A DNA stretch of 64,000 nt from Flavipsychrobacter sp. GTDB taxonomy: Bacteria > Bacteroidota > Bacteroidia > Chitinophagales > Chitinophagaceae. This document shows, in pieces, positions 43,740-52,864 of this stretch; positions within the stretch are counted from its first letter, which is position 1; each line of letters begins with the position of its first letter. The translations under genes and the position numbers were made by a program. A model generated the notes under the pieces. That model was not told the origin of the DNA and searched no databases. It saw nothing but the letters and a program-made list of their open reading frames with translations. The stretch lies in the NCBI GenBank assembly GCA_031292525.1, contig JARLGY010000018.1, positions 310,001 through 374,000 on the forward strand, written 5' to 3'.

Positions 43740-43955
43740 GCATATTGTATTGCATTCATCAGCTACGCTTTTTTCACGCAATTGCATTGCACTATATGCT
43801 GGAAAAAGAAGTCCATTTATGTGGCGTACATGACAATCCTAATTCCTTTTCTTTCCTTTTTTATAGCATGACGACCATGTAGGTTGTACACATGTTTTCA
43901 ACATCATTATAAAAAAATTTGAAGATTTTTTTTTAGTCGCAAAATTATTTTTAAT
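43740..43955. other. Intergenic AT-rich stretch
   Basis: No gene is supported between the batBC terminator and the small-RNA candidate. A 71-codon plus-strand ORF at 43656 has no recognisable product, spans the terminator and is rejected. A long T run lies near 43926-43934. Confidence 0.35.
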
Positions 43956-44032
43956 ATTGTGGTAAGGATTGTACTTACTAACCCATCCTTTATAGAAACC
44001 CGGCAGTTCACAACACTTGCCGGGTTTTTTTT
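43951..44032 (+). ncRNA. Candidate small RNA or attenuating leader with two hairpins
   Basis: A near-consensus -7 element, TAATATTG (about 43952-43959), is followed by a 6-bp hairpin AAGGAT / ATCCTT (43964-43969 with 43985-43990). A strong intrinsic terminator comes next: a 10-bp stem AAACCCGGCA / TGCCGGGTTT (43996-44005 with 44018-44027), then a T run to 44032. The predicted transcript is about 65-70 bases. The terminator lies 52 bases before the pseudouridine synthase start, so it could be a free-standing RNA or a leader that limits readthrough into that gene. There is no terminated gene immediately upstream that needs it. Confidence 0.45.
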
Positions 44033-44083
44033 GTACAGCCGCAAAGCCTTTCCTGCAGCCTATTTCAACGATCACCGTTTTGT

Positions 44084-44671
44084 ATGTTCGACTATTTTAT
44101 CTTTTACAAACCTTTTAATGTGCTCTCGCAGTTTTCTGAAGAAGGTGATAAAAAAACGCTGGCACACTACTTACCCCATGTTGCAAAAAATGTTTACCCG
44201 GTAGGCCGGCTCGATTACGACAGTGAAGGACTGTTGTTACTTACTAACGATAAAGCACTCACACATCAATTGCTCGATCCTTCTTTCAAACACAAACGCA
44301 CCTACCTGGTACAAGTAGAAGGATTGATAAATACAGCAGCAATAAAAAGTTTACAACAAGGAGTTACCATAACTATCGACGGCAAAAAATACACTACTCT
44401 ACCGGCAGAGGCAGAGTTATTATCTGAACCACCTTTGCTACCCGACCGCAACCCACCTATACGCTACAGGAAAAACGTACCAGACTCGTGGTTGTCTCTC
44501 ACGCTTACAGAAGGCAAGAACAGACAAGTGCGCAGAATGACAGCAGCAGTAGGTTTCCCAACACTGCGATTAGTGCGATATAGTATAGGCAACGTAACTA
44601 TTGGCAACATGCAGCCCGGGGAAAGCATTAAGCTGGCTAGCACAGACAAACAATTGCTATTTAGCCGCTGA
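44084..44671 (+). CDS. Pseudouridine synthase, RsuA/RluE family
   Basis: The 195-residue enzyme lacks an S4 domain, as RluE does, and has the catalytic motif VGRLDYDSEGLLLLTND with Asp44, KRTYLVQVEG, and the C-terminal TEGKNRQVRRMTAAVGFPTLRLVR. It isomerises a uridine in 23S rRNA (RluE acts on U2457 in E. coli). The site here is inferred only from family resemblance. A strong terminator upstream separates it from batBC. Adk follows after about 110 bases with its own promoter-like element. Confidence 0.9.
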   Translation: MFDYFIFYKPFNVLSQFSEEGDKKTLAHYLPHVAKNVYPVGRLDYDSEGLLLLTNDKALTHQLLDPSFKHKRTYLVQVEGLINTAAIKSLQQGVTITIDGKKYTTLPAEAELLSEPPLLPDRNPPIRYRKNVPDSWLSLTLTEGKNRQVRRMTAAVGFPTLRLVRYSIGNVTIGNMQPGESIKLASTDKQLLFSR

Positions 44672-44768
44672 ATGGCATATATTTGACCGCTATCCTTCCC
44701 GGCATGTTATTATTATCATATTTTTCATTGCTTATTCGCAGGTATGGTTATTTTTGTGCTGTTTAAAA

Positions 44769-44776
44769 TATTTTTG
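44769..44776 (+). promoter_or_regulatory. -7 element directly before adk (TATTTTTG)
   Basis: This is an exact TAnnTTTG match whose last base is only 5 bases before the adk ATG. If used, transcription would start at or next to the start codon, giving a leaderless mRNA. Confidence 0.3.
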
Positions 44777-44781
44777 CAATT

Positions 44782-45363
44782 ATGTTCAATTTAATTTTGT
44801 TCGGCCCTCCCGGTAGTGGCAAGGGCACCCAATCGGAAAATGTTGTGAAGACATACCGATTGCAGCACATATCTACCGGCGACCTTTTACGTGATGAAGT
44901 AACACGGCATACGCCACTAGGTGTAGAAGCCAAAAAATACATGGATCAGGGTTTATTGGTACCAGACGAAGTGGTGATAGGAATGATAAGCAGCAAGATA
45001 GACGAACTGCCAGATGCACGTGGTTTTATATTTGATGGCTTCCCGCGTACCAAGGCACAAGCAGAAGCCCTGGATAAACTGCTGGAGTTTAAAAATACAG
45101 CTATAAACCTGGTATTGTCTCTTGAAGTACCGGAACAGCAACTTATAGATCGTCTGGTAGGCCGCGGGGCTACATCAGGCCGTTCTGATGACAATGCAGA
45201 AGTGATTACCAAACGTATAAAGGAATACCACGCAAAAACCGCAACAGTTGCCAGCCATTATGCTGAACAAGGAAAGCTGGAACGCGTGAAAGGTGATAAT
45301 ACAATAGAAGATACATTCAGGCTTTTAGCCAAACAAATAGATAAATACCTGTTACCAGCGTAA
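44782..45363 (+). CDS. adk: Adenylate kinase
   Basis: The enzyme interconverts ATP plus AMP and two ADP. The 193-residue short form has the P-loop [10 protein letters not shown] at 8-17, [21 protein letters not shown] and a short lid ([13 protein letters not shown]) without zinc Cys residues. The start [11 protein letters not shown] fits the family exactly, and no upstream in-frame ATG is suitable. obg follows after 5 bases, so the two are cotranscribed. Confidence 0.96.
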   Translation: MFNLILFGPPGSGKGTQSENVVKTYRLQHISTGDLLRDEVTRHTPLGVEAKKYMDQGLLVPDEVVIGMISSKIDELPDARGFIFDGFPRTKAQAEALDKLLEFKNTAINLVLSLEVPEQQLIDRLVGRGATSGRSDDNAEVITKRIKEYHAKTATVASHYAEQGKLERVKGDNTIEDTFRLLAKQIDKYLLPA

Positions 45364-45368
45364 GTATT

Positions 45369-46367
45369 GTGGAGAAAGGAAATTTTGTTGATTATATAAG
45401 GATATTCTGTCGCTCAGGCAAAGGTGGTGCAGGAAGCACACACTTTGCCCGTACTAAGTTTGATGCACAGGCAGGACCAGACGGCGGAGACGGCGGACGT
45501 GGTGGCCACATAATACTTAAAGGTAACAGCCAGTTATGGACTTTGCTGCACCTGCGCTATTATAAGAACGTGCATGCCGAAGATGGCCAGAACGGCAGCA
45601 AGAATAAATGCACCGGGCGCTTTGGTAAAGACGTGATCATAGAGGTGCCGCTGGGCACCATAGCCAAAGACCAGGAAACAGACGAGATAGAAGCTGAAAT
45701 ACTTGAAGACGGCCAGGAAGTAATATGGTTGCATGGTGGTCGTGGCGGCTTGGGTAACTCAAACTTTGCCACAGCTACCAACCAGGTACCGGAATACTCA
45801 CAACCAGGCGAAATGGGTATTGAAGGGTATAAGAACCTGGAACTGAAAGTACTTGCCGATGTGGGCCTTGTGGGCTTCCCTAATGCGGGCAAATCAACTC
45901 TACTATCTGTAGTAAGTGCTGCTAAACCTAAAATAGCCAATTACGCATTTACAACTGTAGTACCCCAACTCGGTATAGTAGCCTACCGCGATAATAAGTC
46001 TTTCTGCATGGCAGATTTGCCGGGCATCATAGAAGGTGCAGCGGAAGGTAAAGGGTTAGGACATCGTTTTCTGCGCCATATAGAGCGCAATGCGGCCCTT
46101 TTGTTCCTGATACCGGCAGATAGCAACGACCATGCGAAAGAGTTTGATATACTCATAAATGAGCTGGAACAGTTTAACCCTGAGTTGCTTGATAAAAAGA
46201 TCATCCTGGCTATAAGCAAAAGCGAAATGCTGGACGATGAACTAAAAACAGAAATAGCCAAGACCTTACCTAAACATATTCCGCATGTTTTCATCTCTTC
46301 TTTATCTAACCAGGGTATAGACAAGTTGAAAGATATGCTTTGGAAGGCGCTTACAGAAGAAGGATAG
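45369..46367 (+). CDS. obg: GTPase Obg/CgtA
   Basis: The 332-residue GTPase acts in late 50S ribosome assembly and the stringent response. The N-terminal glycine-rich Obg fold (about 1-158; [12 protein letters not shown]) is followed by the G domain with G1 GFPNAGKST at about 168, the G2/G3 region [13 protein letters not shown], and an AISKSEM segment in place of the NKxD motif. The C-terminal OCT domain is absent, as is usual in Bacteroidota. The start codon is GTG at 45369, six bases after the adk stop. No in-frame ATG fits. A terminator follows. Confidence 0.93.
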   Translation: MEKGNFVDYIRIFCRSGKGGAGSTHFARTKFDAQAGPDGGDGGRGGHIILKGNSQLWTLLHLRYYKNVHAEDGQNGSKNKCTGRFGKDVIIEVPLGTIAKDQETDEIEAEILEDGQEVIWLHGGRGGLGNSNFATATNQVPEYSQPGEMGIEGYKNLELKVLADVGLVGFPNAGKSTLLSVVSAAKPKIANYAFTTVVPQLGIVAYRDNKSFCMADLPGIIEGAAEGKGLGHRFLRHIERNAALLFLIPADSNDHAKEFDILINELEQFNPELLDKKIILAISKSEMLDDELKTEIAKTLPKHIPHVFISSLSNQGIDKLKDMLWKALTEEG

Positions 46368-46391
46368 TATTCATCCGATCTCATTCATAAT

Positions 46392-46436
46392 AAACCGTTA
46401 TAACATCGCAACGCTGATGTATAACGGTTTTTATTT
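46392..46436 (+). terminator. Intrinsic terminator of adk-obg
   Basis: A perfect 11-bp stem, AAACCGTTATA / TATAACGGTTT (46392-46402 with 46420-46430), is followed by TTTATTTT. The -7 box of ssrA begins three bases later. Confidence 0.8.
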
Positions 46437-46438
46437 TG

Positions 46439-46446
46439 TAAATTTG
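46439..46446 (+). promoter_or_regulatory. -7 element of ssrA (TAAATTTG)
   Basis: This is an exact TAnnTTTG match 54 bases before the mature tmRNA 5' end, immediately after the obg terminator. It predicts a precursor with a 5' leader of about 48 bases removed by RNase P. Confidence 0.55.
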
Positions 46447-46499
46447 CAGTAGCTCTTTAAGTAAATGTGAAGACTACTTACCGCTACATTTTATGTAAC

Positions 46500-46868
46500 G
46501 GGGCCGACTGGTTTTGACAGCATAAGGCAGGGTAGGTGTAAGCATGTCGTGCGTTGTGTAATTAGCACGTAAATCTGAATGCTCAAACTTCAACTGGCGA
46601 ATCTAACTACGCCATGGCTGCTTAATCAGAGATTAACGCAACCATTATGGCCGCCGGGAATGCTGCCCATTGCAGTCCCCGCCGCCCAATCAAACAAATA
46701 ATGGGATAAGGCTTGTATTGCTACGCTGCAAGCATTAAAATCAAAGTGGCTGGGAAGCAGGTAGGTTTGTCCTTTTCCGGCAGGCTTCCAAGATCAAATA
46801 AAGGAATAAACATGTAGAAAGCTTATTGGGCATGTGTTTGGACCCGGGTTCGAATCCCGGCGGCTCCA
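46500..46868 (+). ncRNA. ssrA: Transfer-messenger RNA (tmRNA)
   Basis: tmRNA rescues stalled ribosomes and tags the peptide for proteolysis. The 5' end GGGGCCGACTGGTTTTGACA is diagnostic. It pairs through GGGGCCG (46500-46506) with CGGCTCC (46861-46867) to form the acceptor stem, preceded by the T arm GGACCCGGGTTCGAATCCCGG. Discriminator A is 46868. CCA is not encoded. A tag frame at 46596-46625 reads GESNYAMAA followed by TAA, close to Bacteroidota tags ending in YAMAA or YALAA. Pseudoknot-type helices fill the rest. A strong terminator begins three bases later. Confidence 0.96.
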
Positions 46869-46870
46869 CA

Positions 46871-46913
46871 AAAGATAAAACCCTTGCCTAGCAAGGGTTT
46901 TATCTTTTTATTT
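46871..46913. terminator. Terminator shared by ssrA and the convergent SDR gene
   Basis: A perfect 17-bp stem, AAAGATAAAACCCTTGC / GCAAGGGTTTTATCTTT with loop CTA, is followed by TTATTTTTT. The A tract on the other side allows use in both directions. Confidence 0.9.
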
Positions 46914-46915
46914 TT

Positions 46916-47782
46916 TCAGAGCCAATTTTTTGTTTTTTCTACGCAATAATTCCAAATTAATTCTTCATGCTTTTGACTATAGTATTTGTTTGAAACTATC
47001 GCTTGTTTTTTATTGACAAAGTACTTTCCACTTATATTCTTCATTTCATTTGATGTAGCCAGATACAACATAGTTTCTGCCCCTTGCTCTGCTGTTTTTA
47101 GAAATGGTCTTGCCAATTTTGCAATTATATTGAAGAATACTCCCAAGTTACTCTTCACTCCAAAACTTGTCGCGACAGCTCCAGGATGTAGTGTATTTAC
47201 AGTAAGGTTATGAGCATCCAATTGTTTTAATTCATTGGATAGATGTTGGGTTATCCAAATCAAAAATAATTTGGCATTACCATAAGCCGTAAGCGGTGTG
47301 TAATTTTTCGTCATTCCCAAATCGTCGAAGTCCGGTTTTGCAGCAAGTTTATGAGCATCCGAAGACACGTTAATTATGCGTCCGTCCTCACTTTGCTTTA
47401 AGGGGTCCAATAATAATTTGGTTAACAGGAAGGGGGCTAAAAGATTTATGGCAAGTGTTTTTTCAAAACCTTCTATTGTTATTTCTCTTTCCTTATTCAT
47501 AATTCCGCCAGCATTATTAATCAATACATCCAGCTTGCCATACCTACTAATAAAAGTCTCAGCAACTTTTTTCACATCATTCATTAAAAGCAAATCCCCT
47601 ATAACAAAATTCACATCTTTATTAGCTGAGATAGACCGTATTTCTTCACATACTTGTATGGTTTTTTCTTGATTCCTTCCGTGAATTACTACAATGTAAT
47701 TCGATTTTGCCATTGCAATAGCCGCAGCTTTTCCAATGCCGCTGGTTGCGCCGGTTATTAAAACTATTTTTCTATCATTCAT
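46916..47782 (-). CDS. Short-chain dehydrogenase/reductase family protein
   Basis: The 288-residue SDR has the cofactor motif TGATSGIGKA near residue 10, NNAGG in the centre, a catalytic Ser in INVSSDAH, and Tyr-x3-Lys in AYGNAKL. It resembles retinol dehydrogenase/WW-oxidoreductase type SDRs, with NADP(H) preference likely. The ATG at 47782 (MNDRKIV) is chosen because a perfect -7 element lies 25 bases upstream. The longer ORF starts upstream of the transcript. It is divergent from an HxlR-type regulator with shared palindromic operators, so it is probably induced by an electrophile or quinone-like signal. Confidence 0.87.
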   Translation of the reverse strand: MNDRKIVLITGATSGIGKAAAIAMAKSNYIVVIHGRNQEKTIQVCEEIRSISANKDVNFVIGDLLLMNDVKKVAETFISRYGKLDVLINNAGGIMNKEREITIEGFEKTLAINLLAPFLLTKLLLDPLKQSEDGRIINVSSDAHKLAAKPDFDDLGMTKNYTPLTAYGNAKLFLIWITQHLSNELKQLDAHNLTVNTLHPGAVATSFGVKSNLGVFFNIIAKLARPFLKTAEQGAETMLYLATSNEMKNISGKYFVNKKQAIVSNKYYSQKHEELIWNYCVEKTKNWL

Positions 47783-47806
47783 TTTGCAAGTATTGTGTTT
47801 ACCTTG

Positions 47807-47814
47807 CAAACTTA
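47807..47814 (-). promoter_or_regulatory. -7 element of the SDR gene (TAAGTTTG on minus strand)
   Basis: The plus strand reads CAAACTTA. This is an exact TAnnTTTG match 24 bases before the SDR ATG, and the operator palindromes begin 9 bases upstream of it. Confidence 0.5.
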
Positions 47815-47822
47815 GGTATATT

Positions 47823-47878
47823 CGCTAACCGATGGTTAGTAATAACCAATTGGTTAGCGCTAACTCTTGGGTTAGTAA
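47823..47878. promoter_or_regulatory. Operator palindromes between SDR and HxlR genes
   Basis: GGTTAG/CTAACC units are repeated six times in 56 bases. They include the perfect palindromes TAACCAATTGGTTA (47843-47856) and GTTAGCGCTAAC (47853-47864), plus flanking CTAACC and GGTTAGTAATA copies. The array covers the -33 region of the SDR promoter and lies 16 bases before the regulator start. It is the likely binding site of the adjacent HxlR-family protein, controlling both genes. Confidence 0.7.
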
Positions 47879-47893
47879 TACAAATCCTATAGC

Positions 47894-48247
47894 ATGAAAA
47901 AGATAAAAATCGATGATGTCCCTTGCGACGCTGCTACTTTTAGAGCTATTCGTGATGCGATGGAAGTTTTAAACGGAAGTTGGAAATTGCCTATTTTACT
48001 TTCGTTAAAAGCAGGGCCAAAGCACTTTAAGCAGATTGCAAAAGAGGTGGAGGGCATTAGTGATAAAATGTTATCTAAAGAATTAAAAAGTCTGGAATCA
48101 AACTATTTGATAAAACGTACTGTTTACGATACATTTCCTCCAACAGTCGAATATGAGGTAATGGAGTACACTGAAACATTACAAGAAGTAATGCTGGCTT
48201 TAAGAAATTGGGGTACTACGCATAGAAAGAAAGTCATGGGGAAATAG
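47894..48247 (+). CDS. HxlR-family transcriptional regulator
   Basis: The 117-residue winged-helix protein has the family pattern: NGSWKLPILLSLKAGPKHFKQIAKEV at about 31-56, the recognition-helix segment ISDKMLSKELKSLE, and the wing TVYDTFPPTVEYEVME. A conserved Cys lies near the N-terminus (DVPCDAATF), the position used for redox or electrophile sensing in several relatives. It is divergent from the SDR gene and flanked by palindromic operators, so autoregulation and control of the SDR are likely. Confidence 0.92.
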   Translation: MKKIKIDDVPCDAATFRAIRDAMEVLNGSWKLPILLSLKAGPKHFKQIAKEVEGISDKMLSKELKSLESNYLIKRTVYDTFPPTVEYEVMEYTETLQEVMLALRNWGTTHRKKVMGK

Positions 48248-48318
48248 CTTCATGTTCTTGAAAATCTGTGCGAAGAAATTCTATTATTGTTCTGTCATTC
48301 CGTGCGGGAATTCCACAA

Positions 48319-48353
48319 AAATAGACCATCTCAAAATTTGAGATGGTCTATTT
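48319..48353. terminator. Bidirectional terminator between convergent genes
   Basis: A near-perfect palindrome of about 17 bp per arm, AAATAGACCATCTCAAA / TTTGAGATGGTCTATTT, lies between the HxlR gene (plus) and the histidine kinase gene (minus). Confidence 0.75.
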
Positions 48354-48374
48354 CATTAAGAAGCTTTATACTAA

Positions 48375-51300
48375 TCAGAGCATCTTAATAATATTAAATA
48401 CCTGGTTCACTTCTGCATGTACATTCTTTAGTAACAACTCTATCTTTTCTGCATCTAAGGCTGTAAGGTGTTCGAATTCCTTAGCCATTTTTGATAGCGG
48501 TATCATACCCGAGGATGCTGCAGTGCCATATAACCTATGACCAGCACTGTTTAATGCAGCCAGGTTTTTATCTTCCCAACCCTTGGTAAATGCAGCTAAA
48601 GATGTCTGCATTTCTATCTTTACAAGGTCCAGCACTTTATTCAGCATTTCTTTATCATCGCCAATGTAAGCCTTAAGGGTATTTATATTAAAATGTGCAT
48701 TTTCGCCTGTAGCAGCTAGTGGGTCTTCCGCTTCCTGGTTTTGAGCATCTATATCCAGCCATTTATTTAAAGTAACTGCCAATGTTTCTTCCACAATAGG
48801 TTTTACTACAAAATCATCCATACCTGCGGCAAGGCATTTTTCTTTTTCACCTTTTACATTACCCGCGGTAAGCGCTATAATAGGTATATGCTTACTTCCC
48901 TCCAGTTGCCTTATCGTTTGAGTAGCTTCATACCCATTCATTTCTGGCATTTGTACATCCATTAATATCAGATCAGGTATTTGCTTCTTATAGTAAGCTA
49001 TAGCCTCAACACCGTTCTTAGCCTCCAGCACAATAGCATTAGGTGCTATTTTTTGAATAATGGTATGGGCAAGCAACATGTTAACCATGTTATCTTCTGC
49101 AATCAATATAGTAAACTGGCCAGCGGTGATCTCAGACTGATGAGCGTTATCTTCCACTACCTTTTTATCCTTCTTGTGCAGCCGTGCCAGCCCATTGTAT
49201 ATGTCCTGCATTTTTATAGGCTTCACCAACCGCTGGCTCACCTGCAGTTCATCGCAAGCTTTAATGATCATACCATCGTCAGACGAGCTATGCAACATTA
49301 TAATAGGCTGCTCTTCAGGGGTTGCATAAAAACTTTCCCTGATCTTTCGTATCGTCTCCAGGCCGTCCATAAATGGCATATGGTAGTCCATGAGAATAAC
49401 ATCATACCGTGCACCGCTTGCCAATAGTTGCAACGCCTCATATCCATTCCGGGCCTCAGTGGTCTGGATGTTTTTGAGCAGCAGCATTTGGGCAATGATC
49501 ATCCGGTTGTTATCATTATCATCTACTACAAGAACATTTTTAACCTGGTCGATATTTTCCCAGTTGATCGCCTCCCCTGCCTCTGACTTAAACATAACAT
49601 CGAAGTAAAAAGTACTGCCTACGCCTTGTTTACTATACAGCTGCAAGCGGCTGTCCATCAACCCCAATAGTTTATTTGAAATAGTTAACCCTAACCCAGT
49701 ACCCCCATACTTCTTGGTGGTCGAACTATCCTCCTGCGAGAAGGCTTCAAATATTTTTTCCTGCTTCTCTGGTTTGATGCCAATACCCGTATCTCTTACA
49801 CTAAACCGTATCTCAGTTTGGTCGCCTTGGGTGGCTAGCGTTTCTATCTTAAGCTCGATCTCTCCCTTCTGGGTAAACTTCGAGGCATTACCTAAAAGGT
49901 TGATCAATATCTGTTTTAGCCTTACAGAGTCTGCATAAATGAACCGGGGCAGATCTGGTGAAACATTCAGTAACATCTCCAGCCCCTTGTTCTGTACCTG
50001 GTAAGTAATGATATCGGTAGCCTGGCAACTCATTTCGTATAAGTCGCACTTCTCTGCATCCAGCTCTAGTTTGCCTGCTTCTATTTTAGAGAAGTCCAGG
50101 ATATCATTTATAATGCTAAGCAGGGCATTGGCAGATTGATTGACGATAGTTAAATATTGCTGCTGGGTTTCGTTGAGGTTAGTTTTTAAAACAAGATCTG
50201 TAAACCCAATAACTCCATTAAGAGGCGTCCGTATCTCATGACTCATATTGGCCAGGAACTCAGATTTTGCAACACTTGCTTGTTCAGCATGTATTTTGGC
50301 AATCTTTAATTCCTCTCTCTGACTGATTATCGAACTTATGTTTTGGGTAAACATCATCATACCGCCAATACTGCCATCATATTGGTACCATGGTCGCATT
50401 TCCCATGCAATGTATTGGTTCTCATTATCGCCATTTAACGACACAATAGGTTCCTCTTCCCTTCGCTCTACTAACCCGTGCAAAATTCTTGTATGCAATG
50501 CACGTCTCTCATCCGGTATACCGGGGAAAATATCATAGTGAGAAATTCCAATCACATTTTGCCCGGTAAGATGGTAATCTTCCATCCAGCGTTTACTTAC
50601 GGCCACGTACTTCATGTCATTGTCAAACATAGCTACGGCAGCAGGTGCATGTTCTACAAATGCTGATAATCTTGCTTTTTCCGTAACTAACGCGCGCTCA
50701 ACAACTTTCCTTTCTGTGATGTCTCTTGCTATACCCAGGTAACCTATTATTTGTTCATTAACATCCTGGATTGCAGTACAAACAAGCGATACTATTCTCT
50801 TAGTTCCATCTTTTTTCACGTAGGTCCATTCTCGTTGCTCTGAGCCTATAATATCAACCTTAGCAGTAAATACATTAAATCCTTCTACCGTGTGGCCAAG
50901 TTCTGTTGTCAATTCTTTACCCCTGGCAACCATTTCATCAGACGAATGAATAATAGCTGGCGATTGCTTACCAACCATTTCTTCTGCTGTGTAACCAAGC
51001 ATTCTTTCAGCACCGGCATTGAAGACATTTATTGTACCATTAGTATCAGTAGCAATGATGCTAACCTCTGAAGCTGCCTGCAATACATCATTCAATAGTT
51101 TACGGGAACGGATAACGTCAAGCTCCGCTTTTTTAGACTTGTCAATATCCTGGAATGCACCAAAAAGTCTGGTACACACGCCATCTATAAACTCTGGGTT
51201 GCCCAGGGCCCGTACCCACAATTCTTTGCCCAATTGGTTAACGATCTGTAGTTCTATATCCCATGGACGTCCATGTTCAATAGCCTGGTTAACAGCCTCG

Positions 51301-52721
51301 GTGATCTTATCCCGGCTTTCGCCTTCTTTATAAAAGAGGAGAGCACTTTCCAATTTCGGCTCATAGTCCGCATCTACACCGTGAATTTCTCTGGTTACCG
51401 ATGTCCAGGTAACTTTTTGCTTTTTCAGGTCCATTTCCCAACCACCTACACGAGCAACTTTGTTGGTTTGTTCAAGTGTCTCTTTGGTTTTCTTCAGGTC
51501 CTCTTCCAGTTTGTGCCTTTCTGTAATGTCAATGCCATTGCCAATTACATACTTATCCCCTTCAGCCGTTGTTTCCAGGATGTTGTTATACATCCAGATA
51601 CGGTAAGTTCCATCTTTATGTTGGGTAACCATTTGTCCTTTAAACCTTCCACTCTGTGCTATTTCGGTCAGGTAGGCTTCAACAAATGGATGCCGGGATG
51701 CAGGAATAATATCAAATAAGGTACGTTGCAGTATCTCTTCCTTTGTATATCCAAGTATGGTAGCACCAGCACCATTCACAGACAGGAATTTGCCACGCAG
51801 ATCATGCGTACACATAAAACCCTGCGAGTTCTCAAAAAAAGCTCTTGCTCTTTCCTCGCTTAGTACAAGCTGTAATTCCTTTTCTTTCTCTTCAGTTATA
51901 TCCCTGGCTATAGCAAACAAACTTCCGGTTAAGGGCTCAGGTGTTGCTACCCATTGTAGTACTTTATAGTTACCGCTTTCTGTTTTAAAACGATGTGTAA
52001 AATTGATGGTATTATGCCCTTCTGTTAATAGTTGTAGTTCGTGCTTGGTCCGTTCCAAGTCATCTGGATGCACCAGGTCTAAAAAAGAAATACTGAGCAG
52101 CAACTCTGCATCCCAGCCCAGCACTTTTTTAAATGCAGGATTTACTTTCCTGAAAAAACCGTCAGTGCCCGCCACGCAGATCATATCGTTAGATAGCTGG
52201 AATAAGCTTTCGAAATTTTTGAGTTCCGCTTTTTGACGCCGCTCAACAATAAGATTCATAGCATCTTTGGCCAGCAACTGCAATGCTCTTTTTTGCTGCT
52301 CAGTCAACACTTTGGGTTCACGATCAATTACACAAAGCGTACCCAAGGCATAGCCCTGTGGATCAATTAACGGATGGCCGGCATAAAAACGAATATTGGG
52401 ATTACCTGTAACTAAAGGATTTGCTTTAAATCTTTCATCCAGGGTAGCATCTTCTACCTCAAGCGTATCGGTATTTAATATTGCATATTGGCAAAAAGCA
52501 AGGCCACGTGGCGTTTCTGAAACATCCAGACCTAGTTTTGATTTAAACCACTGCCTGTCATCATCAACCAGTGATATTAATGAAATAGGAACATCACAGA
52601 TAAGCGATGCTAATTCAGTTATCCTGTCAAATTCTTCCTCGCTTAATGAATCAAGTATTGCATAATTTTGAAGGGCCTTAAGTCTCTCTTTCTCATCCTT
52701 TGGTTTTGGCAATTCGTTCAC
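48375..52721 (-). CDS. Hybrid sensor histidine kinase with GAF, five PAS, two receivers and HPt
   Basis: The 1448-residue protein has: GAF (about 1-165, ILDSLSEEEFDRI...), five PAS/PAC units (about 165-290, 290-410, 420-545, 545-680, 680-800), HisKA with phospho-His in NMSHEIRTPLNG (about 826), and HATPase with GTGLGL (about 930-1050). Two receivers follow (DD at about 1065 with Asp in LMDYHMP; second with LMDVQMPEMNG at about 1253), then a C-terminal HPt with His at about 1394 (GHRLYGTAASSG). There is no membrane segment, so it is a cytoplasmic sensor. It starts with GTG, and no in-frame ATG exists upstream. It lies downstream of the pigment-type operon on the same strand. Confidence 0.9.
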   Translation of the reverse strand: MNELPKPKDEKERLKALQNYAILDSLSEEEFDRITELASLICDVPISLISLVDDDRQWFKSKLGLDVSETPRGLAFCQYAILNTDTLEVEDATLDERFKANPLVTGNPNIRFYAGHPLIDPQGYALGTLCVIDREPKVLTEQQKRALQLLAKDAMNLIVERRQKAELKNFESLFQLSNDMICVAGTDGFFRKVNPAFKKVLGWDAELLLSISFLDLVHPDDLERTKHELQLLTEGHNTINFTHRFKTESGNYKVLQWVATPEPLTGSLFAIARDITEEKEKELQLVLSEERARAFFENSQGFMCTHDLRGKFLSVNGAGATILGYTKEEILQRTLFDIIPASRHPFVEAYLTEIAQSGRFKGQMVTQHKDGTYRIWMYNNILETTAEGDKYVIGNGIDITERHKLEEDLKKTKETLEQTNKVARVGGWEMDLKKQKVTWTSVTREIHGVDADYEPKLESALLFYKEGESRDKITEAVNQAIEHGRPWDIELQIVNQLGKELWVRALGNPEFIDGVCTRLFGAFQDIDKSKKAELDVIRSRKLLNDVLQAASEVSIIATDTNGTINVFNAGAERMLGYTAEEMVGKQSPAIIHSSDEMVARGKELTTELGHTVEGFNVFTAKVDIIGSEQREWTYVKKDGTKRIVSLVCTAIQDVNEQIIGYLGIARDITERKVVERALVTEKARLSAFVEHAPAAVAMFDNDMKYVAVSKRWMEDYHLTGQNVIGISHYDIFPGIPDERRALHTRILHGLVERREEEPIVSLNGDNENQYIAWEMRPWYQYDGSIGGMMMFTQNISSIISQREELKIAKIHAEQASVAKSEFLANMSHEIRTPLNGVIGFTDLVLKTNLNETQQQYLTIVNQSANALLSIINDILDFSKIEAGKLELDAEKCDLYEMSCQATDIITYQVQNKGLEMLLNVSPDLPRFIYADSVRLKQILINLLGNASKFTQKGEIELKIETLATQGDQTEIRFSVRDTGIGIKPEKQEKIFEAFSQEDSSTTKKYGGTGLGLTISNKLLGLMDSRLQLYSKQGVGSTFYFDVMFKSEAGEAINWENIDQVKNVLVVDDNDNNRMIIAQMLLLKNIQTTEARNGYEALQLLASGARYDVILMDYHMPFMDGLETIRKIRESFYATPEEQPIIMLHSSSDDGMIIKACDELQVSQRLVKPIKMQDIYNGLARLHKKDKKVVEDNAHQSEITAGQFTILIAEDNMVNMLLAHTIIQKIAPNAIVLEAKNGVEAIAYYKKQIPDLILMDVQMPEMNGYEATQTIRQLEGSKHIPIIALTAGNVKGEKEKCLAAGMDDFVVKPIVEETLAVTLNKWLDIDAQNQEAEDPLAATGENAHFNINTLKAYIGDDKEMLNKVLDLVKIEMQTSLAAFTKGWEDKNLAALNSAGHRLYGTAASSGMIPLSKMAKEFEHLTALDAEKIELLLKNVHAEVNQVFNIIKML

Positions 52722-52864
52722 GTTATTGCTTATTTCCAGCTAATTTACGAATATATTAAAAGTAAGATGGGAATATACCTTTTTACGCAAAGGATATTTA
52801 CATTTTAGTGATAAAACAACCTGAGACCCTTATTTATACATGACCATCTAATAAAATATAGCAA

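Noticed and set aside
43656-43871. 71-codon plus-strand ORF after batC
   Set aside because: It spans the batBC terminator and has no recognisable product.
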